Below are positions 54,316-62,831 of a stretch of DNA of 64,000 nucleotides, one piece after another. Numbering within the stretch: position 1 is the first letter of the stretch; every line of letters begins with the position of its first letter. Source of the stretch: Pseudorhodoferax aquiterrae (GTDB lineage Bacteria; Pseudomonadota; Gammaproteobacteria; Burkholderiales; Burkholderiaceae_C). The notes under the pieces are model-generated. The model worked only from the letters and a program-made list of their open reading frames with translations. It was not told where the DNA came from and did no database searches. The position numbers were made by a program, and so were the translations under genes. The DNA lies in the NCBI RefSeq assembly GCF_014652235.1, contig NZ_BMYK01000010.1, positions 62,001 through 126,000 of the forward strand, written 5' to 3'.

Positions 54316-55191
54316 ATGGAGAAGTCTTCCACCGCCCGCCAGGCCGCGCCCGTCACCCCGCTGCCGCAGCTGATGCTGGAGCCGCTGGTGCGCGCCGCGC
54401 TGCTGGAAGACCTGGGCCGCGCCGGCGACATCACGAGCAACGCCGTGGTGCCGCAGGAGGCGCGCAGCCGGCTCACGCTGGTGGCGCGCCAGGCCGGCGT
54501 GCTGGCCGGGCTGGAGCTTGCGCGGCTGGCCTTCACGCTGTGCGACCCGGCCATCGTTTGGCAGCCGCTGCTGGCCGACGGTGCGCGGCTGGTGCCGGGC
54601 AGCGCGATCGCGCAGATCGAAGGCCCGGCGCGCGCCATCCTGACGGCCGAGCGCACGGCGCTGAACTTCCTGGGCCATTTGTCGGGCGTGGCCAGCGCCA
54701 CGGCGCGCATCGCCGATGCGATCGCGCACACGCCGGCGCGCGTGACCTGCACGCGCAAGACGCTGCCGGGCCTGCGCGCCGTGCAGAAGTACGCCGTGCG
54801 CGTGGGCGGCGGCAGCAACCACCGCTTTGGCCTGGACGACGCCGTGCTCATCAAGGACAACCACATCGCCATCGCGGGCAGCCTGCGCACGGCCGTGGAG
54901 CGCGCGCGCGCCGCCATCGGCCACATGGTGCAGATCGAGCTCGAGGTGGACACGCTGGACCAGCTGCGCGAGGCCCTGGAATTGAAGGTGCCCATCGTGC
55001 TGCTCGACAACATGGACCTGCCCACGCTGCGCGAAGCCGTGGGCCTGACGGATGGCCGTGCCGTGCTCGAGGCCTCGGGCCGCGTGACCGTGGAGACCGC
55101 GCCCGGCATCGCCGAAACCGGTGTGGACCAGATCGCGGTGGGCTGGATCACGCACAGCGCGGCCGTGCTCGACATCGGCCTGGACGCATGA
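54316..55191 (+). CDS. nadC: Nicotinate-nucleotide pyrophosphorylase (carboxylating)
   Basis: A 291-residue quinolinate phosphoribosyltransferase making nicotinate mononucleotide in de novo NAD synthesis. Visible are [50 protein letters not shown] and [20 protein letters not shown] for PRPP and quinolinate binding. ATG 54316 was chosen because an in-frame ATG at 54244 lies across both operator palindromes. A Bug receptor gene overlaps its stop (ATGA). Confidence 0.95.
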   Translation: MEKSSTARQAAPVTPLPQLMLEPLVRAALLEDLGRAGDITSNAVVPQEARSRLTLVARQAGVLAGLELARLAFTLCDPAIVWQPLLADGARLVPGSAIAQIEGPARAILTAERTALNFLGHLSGVASATARIADAIAHTPARVTCTRKTLPGLRAVQKYAVRVGGGSNHRFGLDDAVLIKDNHIAIAGSLRTAVERARAAIGHMVQIELEVDTLDQLREALELKVPIVLLDNMDLPTLREAVGLTDGRAVLEASGRVTVETAPGIAETGVDQIAVGWITHSAAVLDIGLDA

Positions 55192-56171
55192 CCATGCTGC
55201 GCAGACTGTTCCTGCACGCGGCACTGGCTGTGGCCGGCGTGGGCGTGGCCCACGCCGGCCCAGCCGACTACCCGACCCGCCCGGTCACCATCGTCGTGAC
55301 CTTCGCGCCCGGCGGCGGCACCGACCTGCTCGCGCGCAAGCTCGCGCCCGTGCTGCAGCAGGCCTTGGGCCAGCCCGTGGTGGTGGAGAACCGGCCCGGC
55401 GCCAGCGGCAACATCGGCGCCAGCCACGTGGCCAAGGCCGCGCCGGACGGCCACACGCTGCTGATGGCCAACAGCTCCTTCGCGATCAACCCGGGCGTCT
55501 ACGGCCCGCTGGACTTCTCGCCCGCGCGCGACTTCACGGCCGTGTTCAACGTGGGCTTCGTGCCCTCGGTGCTGGTGGTGCCGCCGGCCTCACCGCTGCG
55601 CAGCCTGGCCGACCTGCTGCAGGCCGCCAGGCCGCCGGCCGCGCCTGCGCTGTTCGCCTCCTGCGGCGCCGGCACGCCGCAGCACCTGGCCGGTGAGATG
55701 CTGCAGCTGGCCGCGCCCGTGCGCATGGCCCAGGTGCCTTACAAGGGTTGCGGCCCGGCGCTGACGGACGTGCTGTCGGGCCAGGTCGGCCTGGGCATCG
55801 TGACGGCCAGCAGCGCCGCGCCCCTGCTGGCGGCCGGCAAGCTGCGCGCGCTGGCCGTGACCTCGCCGCAGCGCACGGCGCAGCTGCCTGGCGTGCCCAC
55901 GGTGGCCGAGCAGGGCCTGGCCGGCTATGAACTCGACCAGTGGCATGGCCTGCTGGCCCCGGCTGGCACGCCGGCAGCCGTGGTGCAGCGGCTCAACGAG
56001 GTGCTGGTGCAGGGCCTGGCCGACCCCGGGCTGCAGGCCCAGCTGCGCGGCCTGGGCTACACGCTCACGCAGGGCGACCAGGGCACGCCGCAGGCCTTCG
56101 GCGCGCTCGTGGCGCGCGACCTGCGGCGCTTCGGGACGGTCACGGCGCAGCTGGGGCTGCGGCTGGACTGA
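55188..56171 (+). CDS. Bug/TctC-family periplasmic substrate-binding protein
   Basis: A 327-residue receptor with a signal peptide ([20 protein letters not shown]). [26 protein letters not shown] and [14 protein letters not shown] are Bug hallmarks. It overlaps nadC by four bases and is therefore probably under the same control. Its ligand could be a pyridine carboxylate such as quinolinate or nicotinate; this is a guess from coupling only. Two cysteines ([15 protein letters not shown]) are unusual in the ligand-binding half of this family. Confidence 0.93.
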   Translation: MTMLRRLFLHAALAVAGVGVAHAGPADYPTRPVTIVVTFAPGGGTDLLARKLAPVLQQALGQPVVVENRPGASGNIGASHVAKAAPDGHTLLMANSSFAINPGVYGPLDFSPARDFTAVFNVGFVPSVLVVPPASPLRSLADLLQAARPPAAPALFASCGAGTPQHLAGEMLQLAAPVRMAQVPYKGCGPALTDVLSGQVGLGIVTASSAAPLLAAGKLRALAVTSPQRTAQLPGVPTVAEQGLAGYELDQWHGLLAPAGTPAAVVQRLNEVLVQGLADPGLQAQLRGLGYTLTQGDQGTPQAFGALVARDLRRFGTVTAQLGLRLD

Positions 56172-56225
56172 GTTCGGGCGGCGACAATCCGCGCCCCGCC
56201 ACCGCCGACCGCCGCCCGCGCGAAG

Positions 56226-57260
56226 ATGACCCTCACCGAACTCCGCCAACGCCTGCGCGCGCTGGGCGCGCTGCCGCTGCACGAGGGCAGGGTGCTGCGC
56301 CAGTGGGCGCAGGGCCGCCCGCTGATCGACGGCGCACGGCGCTGGCACGACGACTTTTTCCCGCAGCGTGTGCGTGCCGACCTGCCGCAGCTGACGCGCG
56401 ACCTGGCCGCGCTGGCCACGCTGCAGTCGCAGCACCCGGCCGAAGACGGTTCGGCCCGCCTGCTGGTCGGCCTGCAGGACGGCCAGTCCATCGAGAGCGT
56501 GCTGTTGCCGCGCGACGGCCTGTGCGTGTCCTCGCAGGTCGGCTGCGCGGTGGGCTGCCAGTTCTGCATGACCGGCCGCGAAGGCCTGGTGCGCCAGGTC
56601 AGCAGCGCCGAGATCGTGGCCCAGGTCGCGCTGGCGCGCGCGCTGCGGCCGGTGAAGAAGGTCGTCTTCATGGGCATGGGCGAGCCGGCGCACAACCTCG
56701 ACCAGGTGATGGAAGCCATCGAGGTGCTGGGCCTGCACGGCAACATCGGGCACAAGAACCTGGTGTTCTCCACCGTGGGCGACCCGCGCGTGTTCGAGCG
56801 GCTGCCGCAGGGCCCGGTGAAGCCGGCGCTGGCCCTGTCGCTGCACACCAGCAAGCGCGCGCTGCGCGAGCAGCTGCTGCCACGCGCGCCCAAGCTCGCG
56901 CCGGAAGAACTCGTGGCCGCGGGCGAACGCTATGCGCGGGCCACCGGCTACCCGATCCAGTACCAGTGGACGCTGCTGGACGGCGTGAACGACGGCGAGG
57001 ACGAGATCGATGGCATCGTGCGCCTGCTCCAGGGCAAGTACGCGCTGCTGAACATGATTCCGTACAACACCATCCCCGGTCTCGCGTTCCGGCGGCCGGA
57101 CTGTGACAAGGCCAAGGCCATCGCGCGCACGCTGCACCAGCGCGGTGTGCTGACCAAGCTGCGCGACTCGGCCGGCCAGGACATCGATGGCGGCTGCGGC
57201 CAGTTGCGGGCGCGGGCCGAGAAGCCGGTGCGCCTGGTGGCGCGGGCGGCGGCCGGCTGA
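56226..57260 (+). CDS. RlmN-family radical SAM RNA methyltransferase
   Basis: A 344-residue radical SAM enzyme related to 23S rRNA A2503 methyltransferase. The cluster motif CAVGCQFC lies near residues 106-113 and the C-terminal catalytic Cys is in GGCGQL. The usual GEP motif reads MGMGEPAHN instead of GEPLLN, and the N-terminal domain is short, so it may be a paralogue with a different RNA target. It is 54 bases after the Bug gene and convergent with parE. Confidence 0.82.
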   Translation: MTLTELRQRLRALGALPLHEGRVLRQWAQGRPLIDGARRWHDDFFPQRVRADLPQLTRDLAALATLQSQHPAEDGSARLLVGLQDGQSIESVLLPRDGLCVSSQVGCAVGCQFCMTGREGLVRQVSSAEIVAQVALARALRPVKKVVFMGMGEPAHNLDQVMEAIEVLGLHGNIGHKNLVFSTVGDPRVFERLPQGPVKPALALSLHTSKRALREQLLPRAPKLAPEELVAAGERYARATGYPIQYQWTLLDGVNDGEDEIDGIVRLLQGKYALLNMIPYNTIPGLAFRRPDCDKAKAIARTLHQRGVLTKLRDSAGQDIDGGCGQLRARAEKPVRLVARAAAG

Positions 57261-57268
57261 CGGGGCCC

Positions 57269-57583
57269 TCAGCCTGGTGGTTCGTCCTGCAGCAGCGTTT
57301 CGTAGTCCTGCCCGCCGTAGAAGATGCCGATGACGGAGACGACGTGGTCGTCGACCGCGAATGCGATGACGGTGCGCTTGCGGTAGTTCGTCGTTCGCAG
57401 TCCGGGGCGGATGTCGTCGCGACGGGTGCCCCGGTGGGGAAAGGTCTGCAAGCTCTCGCAGTACTGGACGATGGCCTGCGTGTAACGCAGGGCGACGCTG
57501 GGTGCCGCCACCGCGGCGATGTAGCGGTACAGGTCAGCGAGTTGTTCCTCTGCCTCTGCAGAGAAAACGACCCGGTGGCTCAT
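57269..57583 (-). CDS. parE: ParE/RelE-superfamily toxin
   Basis: A 104-residue protein with the ParE pattern: VVFSAEAEEQLADLYRYI at the start, then FPHRGTRRDDIRPGLRTTNYRKRTVIAFAV and a C-terminal VIGIFYGGQDYETLL. ParE toxins poison DNA gyrase. The start overlaps the antitoxin stop by four bases (ATGA), the normal order for ParDE. The gene_symbol is by family, not by proven target. Confidence 0.88.
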   Translation of the reverse strand: MSHRVVFSAEAEEQLADLYRYIAAVAAPSVALRYTQAIVQYCESLQTFPHRGTRRDDIRPGLRTTNYRKRTVIAFAVDDHVVSVIGIFYGGQDYETLLQDEPPG

Positions 57584-57849
57584 TCGCGCTTGGCGTGCTC
57601 CGCCGCCAACCTCGCACGGACCTGATCGGTGCTGCGGGCCCGCGCCGGATCGGCTTTCAGCGCGTCGTAGGCAGGGCCGACGGTGCCATGCAGCCAACCT
57701 TCCACCGCACGGTCGCGGGCCATCAAGGCCCGCAGGCCGTCGCGGATGACTTCGCTTTCGGAGGCGTACTCACCCGCCGACACCTTGGCCTTGACGGCCT
57801 CGGCCATTTCCTTCGGCAAGGTGACGCTGATTTGCTGGGTGGTTCGCAT
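57580..57849 (-). CDS. parD: ParD family antitoxin (ribbon-helix-helix)
   Basis: An 89-residue antitoxin. The N-terminal ribbon-helix-helix (TTQQISVTLPKEMAEAVKAKV, then ASESEVIRDGLRALMARD) binds DNA; the C-terminal tail should wrap the toxin. It precedes and overlaps parE. With a 50-base gap to the upstream dehydrogenase stop, it probably has its own autoregulated promoter. Confidence 0.9.
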   Translation of the reverse strand: MRTTQQISVTLPKEMAEAVKAKVSAGEYASESEVIRDGLRALMARDRAVEGWLHGTVGPAYDALKADPARARSTDQVRARLAAEHAKRE

Positions 57850-57899
57850 GGGGCCTCCGTGGCGGGCAATCGTACTCCGCGCGCGCAGCCCTGCGCCAA

Positions 57900-58964
57900 T
57901 CACCCTGTAGTGACCGCGCACCCCACCTTGCGCCCCGCTTCGACGATCTCGGCCCAGGTCTGGTCGTCCACCGTGATGCCGGCCACCGCGCGTGCCTTGC
58001 GCGCCGCGCGCTCGGGCTCGCCCGCGATGCGCACCTGGTCATGGCCCTGGCCCGCGGGGCCCTGGCGCAGCCAGTCGACGAAGGCATTGGCTTCCTGCGC
58101 GAAGCTCTGCTGCGTGCCGAGCCTGGCCGGATCGATCAGCACCGTCAGCATGCCGTTGAGCACGGTGCGCGCGGTGTCGGCTGGCCGGTGCCAGGTGCCG
58201 CCGCCCGACAGCGCGCCGCCCAGCAGCTCGCAGGCCACAGCCATGCCGTAGCCCTTGTGCTCGCCGAAGGTCATGAGCGCGCCGAACAGGCCGTTGCTCT
58301 GCGGCACCACGACCACGCCGGGGTCGGTGGTCGGACGGCCCAGTTCGTCGATCAGCGTGCCCTCGGGCACGCGCTCGCCCTTGTTGTGGGCCACGCGCAT
58401 CTTGCCCTGGGCCACGCGGCTGGTCGCGAAGTCCAGCACGAAGGGCTCCTGGCCCTGCAGCGGAATGCCGATGCAGCAGGGGTTGGTGCCGAAGCGCCCG
58501 TCGCCGCCGCCGAAGGGCGCGACCACGGGCCGCGACAGCACGTTGACGAAGTGCAGCGAGACCAGGCCGGCCTCGATCGCCATCTCGGCGAAATGGCCGA
58601 TGCGGCCCAGGTGGTGGCTGTTGCCCACCGTCATGATGCAGCTGCCGTGCTCCTTGGCGCGCGCGATGCCCATCTGCATGGCCTGCTCGCCCACGACCTG
58701 GCCGTAGCCGCGCTGGCCGTCCAGCGCGAGCATGGTGCCGATGTCCACGGTGGCCTTGGCAGAGGTGTTGGGCTTGAGGCCGCCTTCGAGCACGGCATCG
58801 ACGTAGCGCGGCACCATGCCCACGCCATGCGAATCGTGGCCCGAGAGGTTGGCCAGGACCAGGTTGGCCGCGACCTTCTGCGCCTCGGCGGCACTGCTGC
58901 CGGCGGCCTGGATGACTTGCGCGACCTGGGCGGTCAGCTGTTCGGAAGAAATGGTTTTGCTCAT
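57900..58964 (-). CDS. Malate/L-lactate/sulfolactate dehydrogenase family protein (Ldh2)
   Basis: A 354-residue NAD(P)-dependent 2-hydroxyacid dehydrogenase of the Ldh2/MdhII fold. GHDSHGVGMVPRYVDAV, NSHHLGRIGHFAEMA, RFGTNPCCIGIP and FGEHKGYGMAVACELLGGALSGGG are family blocks. Members oxidise malate, lactate, ureidoglycolate, sulfolactate or sugar-derived acids. Its neighbours, a UxaA-family dehydratase and TRAP transporter, suggest an aldonic, aldaric or sulfonated hydroxy acid. The AT-rich start KTISSEQL is typical. Confidence 0.87.
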   Translation of the reverse strand: MSKTISSEQLTAQVAQVIQAAGSSAAEAQKVAANLVLANLSGHDSHGVGMVPRYVDAVLEGGLKPNTSAKATVDIGTMLALDGQRGYGQVVGEQAMQMGIARAKEHGSCIMTVGNSHHLGRIGHFAEMAIEAGLVSLHFVNVLSRPVVAPFGGGDGRFGTNPCCIGIPLQGQEPFVLDFATSRVAQGKMRVAHNKGERVPEGTLIDELGRPTTDPGVVVVPQSNGLFGALMTFGEHKGYGMAVACELLGGALSGGGTWHRPADTARTVLNGMLTVLIDPARLGTQQSFAQEANAFVDWLRQGPAGQGHDQVRIAGEPERAARKARAVAGITVDDQTWAEIVEAGRKVGCAVTTG

Positions 58965-58983
58965 GAGGGTTCCGAGGATATGC

Positions 58984-59167
58984 GGCCGCCGCCGGGCCGC
59001 CCCAAGGCGGCCGCGCCTCCCCCTCGGGGGGTGGCGTTACACGACCGCAGGGAGTGAAAAGCCGGGGGGCTCAAGGATAGGCCGCCGCCGGGCCGCCCCA
59101 AGGCGGCCGCGCCTCCCCCTCGGGGGGTGGAGTTACACGACCGAAGGGAGTGAAAAGCCGGGCGGCC
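58984..59167. repeat. Tandem pair of a GC-rich structured repeat
   Basis: Two near-identical ~87-base units, 58984-59070 and 59080-59167 (period 96), fill the gap between the dehydratase and Ldh2 genes. I count about three substitutions between them. Each holds GGCCGCC-CCAAGGCGGCC symmetry and CCCCCTCGGGGGG, followed by GGGAGTGAAAAGCCGG. The minus strand reads through them from the dehydratase stop at 59174 into Ldh2. A fragment also occurs at 39284-39299. Confidence 0.75.
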
Positions 59168-59173
59168 CACAGT

Positions 59174-60700
59174 TCACATGACTGCGCCAACTTGCCACGG
59201 CACGAACTCGTTCTGCCCGTAGCCGTGCTTCTCGCTCTTGCTCTGCTGCCCGGAGGCCGTGGCCAGCACGAGTTCGAAGATGCGCTGGCCCATCTCCTGG
59301 ATGCTGGCCTTGCCGTCGACGATCTCGCCGCAGTTGATGTCCATGTCCTCCTCCTGCCGTTGCCACAGCAGGCTGTTCGTCGCGAGCTTGAGCGAAGGCG
59401 AGGGCGCGCAGCCATAGGCCGAGCCACGGCCCGTCGTGAAGCAGATCATGTTGGCGCCGCCCGCCACCTGGCCCGTCGCGCTGACGGGGTCGTAGCCCGG
59501 CGTGTCCATGTAGACGAAGCCGTGCGCCGTGACGGGCTCGGCGTATTCGTAGACGGCTTCCAGGTTGCTGGTGCCGCCCTTGGCCACCGCGCCCAGCGAC
59601 TTCTCGAGGATGGTGGTGAGCCCGCCGGCCTTGTTGCCGGGCGAGGGGTTGTTGTTCATCTCACCCTCGTTGATGGCGGTGTAACGCTCCCACCAGTGGA
59701 TGCGCTCGACGAGCTTCTCGCCGACCTCACGGCGCACGGCGCGGCGCGTGAGCAGGTGTTCGGCCCCATAGACCTCGGGCGTCTCCGACAGGATGGCCGT
59801 GCCGCCGTGGGCCACCAGGATGTCCACGGCCGCGCCCAGCGCCGGGTTGGCGCTGATGCCCGAGTAGCCGTCCGAGCCGCCGCATTGCAGGCCGATCGTG
59901 ATGTGGGCCGCGCTGCAGGGCTCGCGCTGGACGGCATTGGCGCGCGGCAGCATCTCGTTGATGAGGGCGATGCCCTTTTCCACGGTCTTGCGCGTGCCGC
60001 CCGTGTCCTGGATGTTGAAGGTGCGGAAGTTCTCGCCCTCGGCCAGGTGGCCGGTGGCCAGCCAGGCGTTGATCTGGTTGGCCTCGCAGCCCAGGCCCAC
60101 GACCAGCACGCCCGCGAAGTTGGCGTGCGTGGCATAGCCCGTCAGCGTGCGCTCGAGGATCTGCATGCCAAGCCCATCGCCGTCCATGCCGCAGCCCGTG
60201 CCGTGCGTGAGCGCCACCACGCCGTCCACGTTCGGGAACGCGGCCAGCGCCTGCGGGTTGGTCTGGCGCGAGAAGTGGTCGGCGATCGCGCGCGCGGCCG
60301 TGGCCGAGCAGTTCACGCTGGTCAGCACACCGATGTAGTTGCGCGTGGCCACGCGGCCGTCGGCGCGCTTGATGCCCATGAAGGTCGCTTCGCGTTTCGC
60401 CGGCGCGGGTTTCACGTCGGCGCCGAAGGCGTAGTCGCGCGCAAAGTCGCCCTTGTCCGGGCCCATGTCGAGGTTGTGCGTGTGCACGTGCTCGCCCTGG
60501 GCGATGGGCTTGCTCGCGAAGCCGATGATCTGGTTGTAGCGGCGCACGGGCGCGCCGGCGGCGATGGCGTGCGCGGCAACCTTGTGGCCGGCGGGGATCA
60601 GGCCGCGCACCGTGAAGTCTTCGACGGTGGCGCCGCCGACCAGCTGGCTGCGCGCGATCACCACGTCGTCGGACGGGTGCAGGCGGATGAAGGGGGTCAT
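59174..60700 (-). CDS. UxaA family hydrolyase (altronate/galactarate dehydratase-like)
   Basis: A 508-residue fused enzyme. Residues about 5-95 are an SAF domain (HPSDDVVIARSQLVGG, GHKVAAHAI); the rest is the UxaA catalytic region (TRNYIGVLTSVNCSATAARAIA, LTHGTGCGM, VVGLGCEANQIN, GLQCGGSDGYSGISANPALG). Family members remove water from altronate, galactarate or related acids with an iron centre; SuyAB sulfo-lyase is a split relative. Start ATG 60700 precedes MTPFIRLHP; a longer frame adds unlikely Cys-rich residues. It is 25 bases after the TRAP permease. Confidence 0.87.
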   Translation of the reverse strand: MTPFIRLHPSDDVVIARSQLVGGATVEDFTVRGLIPAGHKVAAHAIAAGAPVRRYNQIIGFASKPIAQGEHVHTHNLDMGPDKGDFARDYAFGADVKPAPAKREATFMGIKRADGRVATRNYIGVLTSVNCSATAARAIADHFSRQTNPQALAAFPNVDGVVALTHGTGCGMDGDGLGMQILERTLTGYATHANFAGVLVVGLGCEANQINAWLATGHLAEGENFRTFNIQDTGGTRKTVEKGIALINEMLPRANAVQREPCSAAHITIGLQCGGSDGYSGISANPALGAAVDILVAHGGTAILSETPEVYGAEHLLTRRAVRREVGEKLVERIHWWERYTAINEGEMNNNPSPGNKAGGLTTILEKSLGAVAKGGTSNLEAVYEYAEPVTAHGFVYMDTPGYDPVSATGQVAGGANMICFTTGRGSAYGCAPSPSLKLATNSLLWQRQEEDMDINCGEIVDGKASIQEMGQRIFELVLATASGQQSKSEKHGYGQNEFVPWQVGAVM

Positions 60701-60725
60701 CGTGGGGCCTCTTTGGGGCGGTGGA

Positions 60726-62120
60726 TCAGAAGAACATTTTCGGCAACCACAGCACCAGCTTGGGCACATAGGTGATGATGGCCAGGCTCAGCAACAGCGG
60801 CACCAGCCAGGGCAGGATGGCCATGGTGGTGCGCTCGAAGGAGAGGCCGGCCACGCGCGCCAGCACGAACAGCACCAGGCCCATGGGCGGGTGCAGCAGG
60901 CCGATCATAAGGTTCAGCACCATGACCAGGCCGAAGTGCACGGGGTCGATGCCCAGCTGCAGCGCGATCGGCAGCAGGATGGGCACGAGGATGGTGATGG
61001 CCGCCGTGGGCTCCAGGAAGCAGCCCACGAACAGCATCAACAGGTTGGCCAGCAGCAGGAACACCCAGGCTTCCTTGGTGAAGCCCAGCACCCAGTTGGC
61101 GATGTCCGTGGTCACGCCCGTGGCCGTCAGCATCCAGCCGAAGATGGAGGCGGCCGCGACGATGAACAGCACCGTGGAGGTGGTCTCGATGGTCTCCAGG
61201 CAGACCTTGAGGAACATCTTCCACCGGAGCGTGCGGTACCAGACGAAGCCCAGGATCATGGCCCAGACGCAGGCCGCGATGGCGCCCTCGGTGGGCGTGA
61301 ACAGGCCGGTGCTCATGCCGCCGATCAGCAGCACGGGCGTCATGATGGGCAGCAGGGCCTCGAACTTGAAGATCTTGTCCAGCACGAACAGCGAGGCCAG
61401 CCCAGCGAACACCGTGGGCTGGGCCGGCAGGCTCAGCTTGTCGACCAGGAGCCACAGGCCCAGCGGCCAGCCGACCACGACGGCCAGCTCCGACAGCGCC
61501 TTGACGAGGCGCGGGCCGCTGAACTTCATGTCGCGGCCCCAGCCGTTCTTGTGCGCGTAGTAGGCCACCGTGAGCATCATGAGGATGGTCATGAGCAGGC
61601 CTGGCAGCAGGCCCGCCAGGAACAGCGCGCCGATGGAGACGTTGCCCATCATCCCGTAGATCACGAAGGGCAGGCTGGGCGGAATGATGGGCCCCAGCGT
61701 GGCCGAGGCGGCCGTCACGCCGACCGCGAACTCGGTGCTGTAGCCGTGCTCCTTCATGGCCTTGATCTCGATGGTTCCCAGGCCCGCGGCGTCGGCGATG
61801 GCCGTGCCGCTCATGCCCGCGAACACCACCGAGCCGACGATGTTCACATGGCCCAGGCCGCCCTTGAGCCAGCCCACCAGCGCCAGCGCGAAGTTGTAGA
61901 TGCGCGTGGTGATGCCGGCGTTGTTCATGAGGTTGCCGGCCAGGATGAAGAAGGGCACGGCCAGCAGCGGAAAGCTGTCGATGCCGCTGACCATGCGGTG
62001 CACCACCACGAAGGGCGGCAGGTTGCCCGAGATCAGGATGTAGACCAGCGAGGCGCCGGCCATGGCGATGGCCACCGGAATGCCGCCGGCCATGAAGAAC
62101 AGGAACAGGATCTTGAGCAT
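60726..62120 (-). CDS. TRAP transporter large permease subunit (DctM)
   Basis: A 464-residue membrane protein with about 12 hydrophobic segments. GIDSFPLLAVPFFILAGNLMNNAGIT, GSVVFAGMSGTAIADAAGLGTIEIKAM and GLLHPPMGLVLFVLARV are DctM signatures. It couples sodium-driven uptake of an organic acid delivered by the periplasmic DctP. The start is two bases after the dctQ stop, so the two permease subunits are translated together. Confidence 0.94.
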   Translation of the reverse strand: MLKILFLFFMAGGIPVAIAMAGASLVYILISGNLPPFVVVHRMVSGIDSFPLLAVPFFILAGNLMNNAGITTRIYNFALALVGWLKGGLGHVNIVGSVVFAGMSGTAIADAAGLGTIEIKAMKEHGYSTEFAVGVTAASATLGPIIPPSLPFVIYGMMGNVSIGALFLAGLLPGLLMTILMMLTVAYYAHKNGWGRDMKFSGPRLVKALSELAVVVGWPLGLWLLVDKLSLPAQPTVFAGLASLFVLDKIFKFEALLPIMTPVLLIGGMSTGLFTPTEGAIAACVWAMILGFVWYRTLRWKMFLKVCLETIETTSTVLFIVAAASIFGWMLTATGVTTDIANWVLGFTKEAWVFLLLANLLMLFVGCFLEPTAAITILVPILLPIALQLGIDPVHFGLVMVLNLMIGLLHPPMGLVLFVLARVAGLSFERTTMAILPWLVPLLLSLAIITYVPKLVLWLPKMFF

Positions 62121-62122
62121 GC

Positions 62123-62677
62123 TCAGTCGTGGATGGTGGATTCGGGGCGCTCGAGCACGCTGTAGCCGCGCGCCCAGTGGATGCGGGCGACCTGCAGCGA
62201 ACGCCAGGCCATGGCCAGGAAGCCGATGCAGCACACGCCGTAGACGATGTTCATGGGCGCGTCGATGACCGTCATGCGGGTGTTGCTGCCGATCTTCTCC
62301 ATCATCTGCACGGTCATGACGGCGGCGGCGACGAAGAACGCGATGCGCACCACGTCGACCACACGCGACAGCCAGCGACCCATGGCGGCGGGCATGTGGC
62401 GGTAGAAGAAGTCGACCTGGATGTGGTTGTTCTTGCGCACGCCGATGGCCGCGCCGATGAAGACCACGCCGATCAGCATGTAGCGCGCCACCTCCTCGGT
62501 CCACGCCGCCGAATCGTTGAGCGCGTAGCGTGTGACGAACTGGTAGAGCACGGTGGCGCCCAGCAGCCAGAACAGCGCCAGCGCCACCCAGCCCTCGGCA
62601 ATGGTGCCGGACAGGTCCACCTCCTCGTCTTCGGCATGGAAGTGCCCTTCATCGTCGATGATTTTTTGTTCATTCAT
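62123..62677 (-). CDS. TRAP transporter small permease subunit (DctQ)
   Basis: A 184-residue membrane protein with an acidic N-terminal cytosolic stretch (about 25 residues) and four hydrophobic helices. ALFWLLGATVLYQFVTRYALNDSAAWTEEVARYMLIGVVFIGAAIGVRKNNHIQVDFFY is the core DctQ block. It lies between the dctP and dctM genes; a structured repeat separates it from dctP. Confidence 0.92.
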   Translation of the reverse strand: MNEQKIIDDEGHFHAEDEEVDLSGTIAEGWVALALFWLLGATVLYQFVTRYALNDSAAWTEEVARYMLIGVVFIGAAIGVRKNNHIQVDFFYRHMPAAMGRWLSRVVDVVRIAFFVAAAVMTVQMMEKIGSNTRMTVIDAPMNIVYGVCCIGFLAMAWRSLQVARIHWARGYSVLERPESTIHD

Positions 62678-62697
62678 GTTGCTCGCCCCCAGTCTTC

Positions 62698-62772
62698 GCG
62701 CACTGCGTGCGCTCCGCCAACCCCCGACCGGGGGCCACACCAGCGGCCCGGCGAAGCCGGTTCCGCGGTGTG
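62698..62772 (+). repeat. Structured intergenic repeat, copy B
   Basis: Same order of modules as copy A at 42003-42084: GCGCACTGCGTGCGC hairpin, CCCCC-GACC-GGGGG (62721-62734), then a long hairpin with arms CACACC (62736-62741) and GGTGTG (62767-62772) around AGCGGCC and TTCCGCGG. Arm bases differ from copy A but still pair. It sits in the 154-base gap between dctP and dctQ, which otherwise shows nothing but the dctQ ribosome-binding region. Confidence 0.7.
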
Positions 62773-62831
62773 TCTGGCTTCTGGTCTTTGATCGTTGGTG
62801 ATGAAGATGGCGCAGCGCCCTGCGCCGGACC

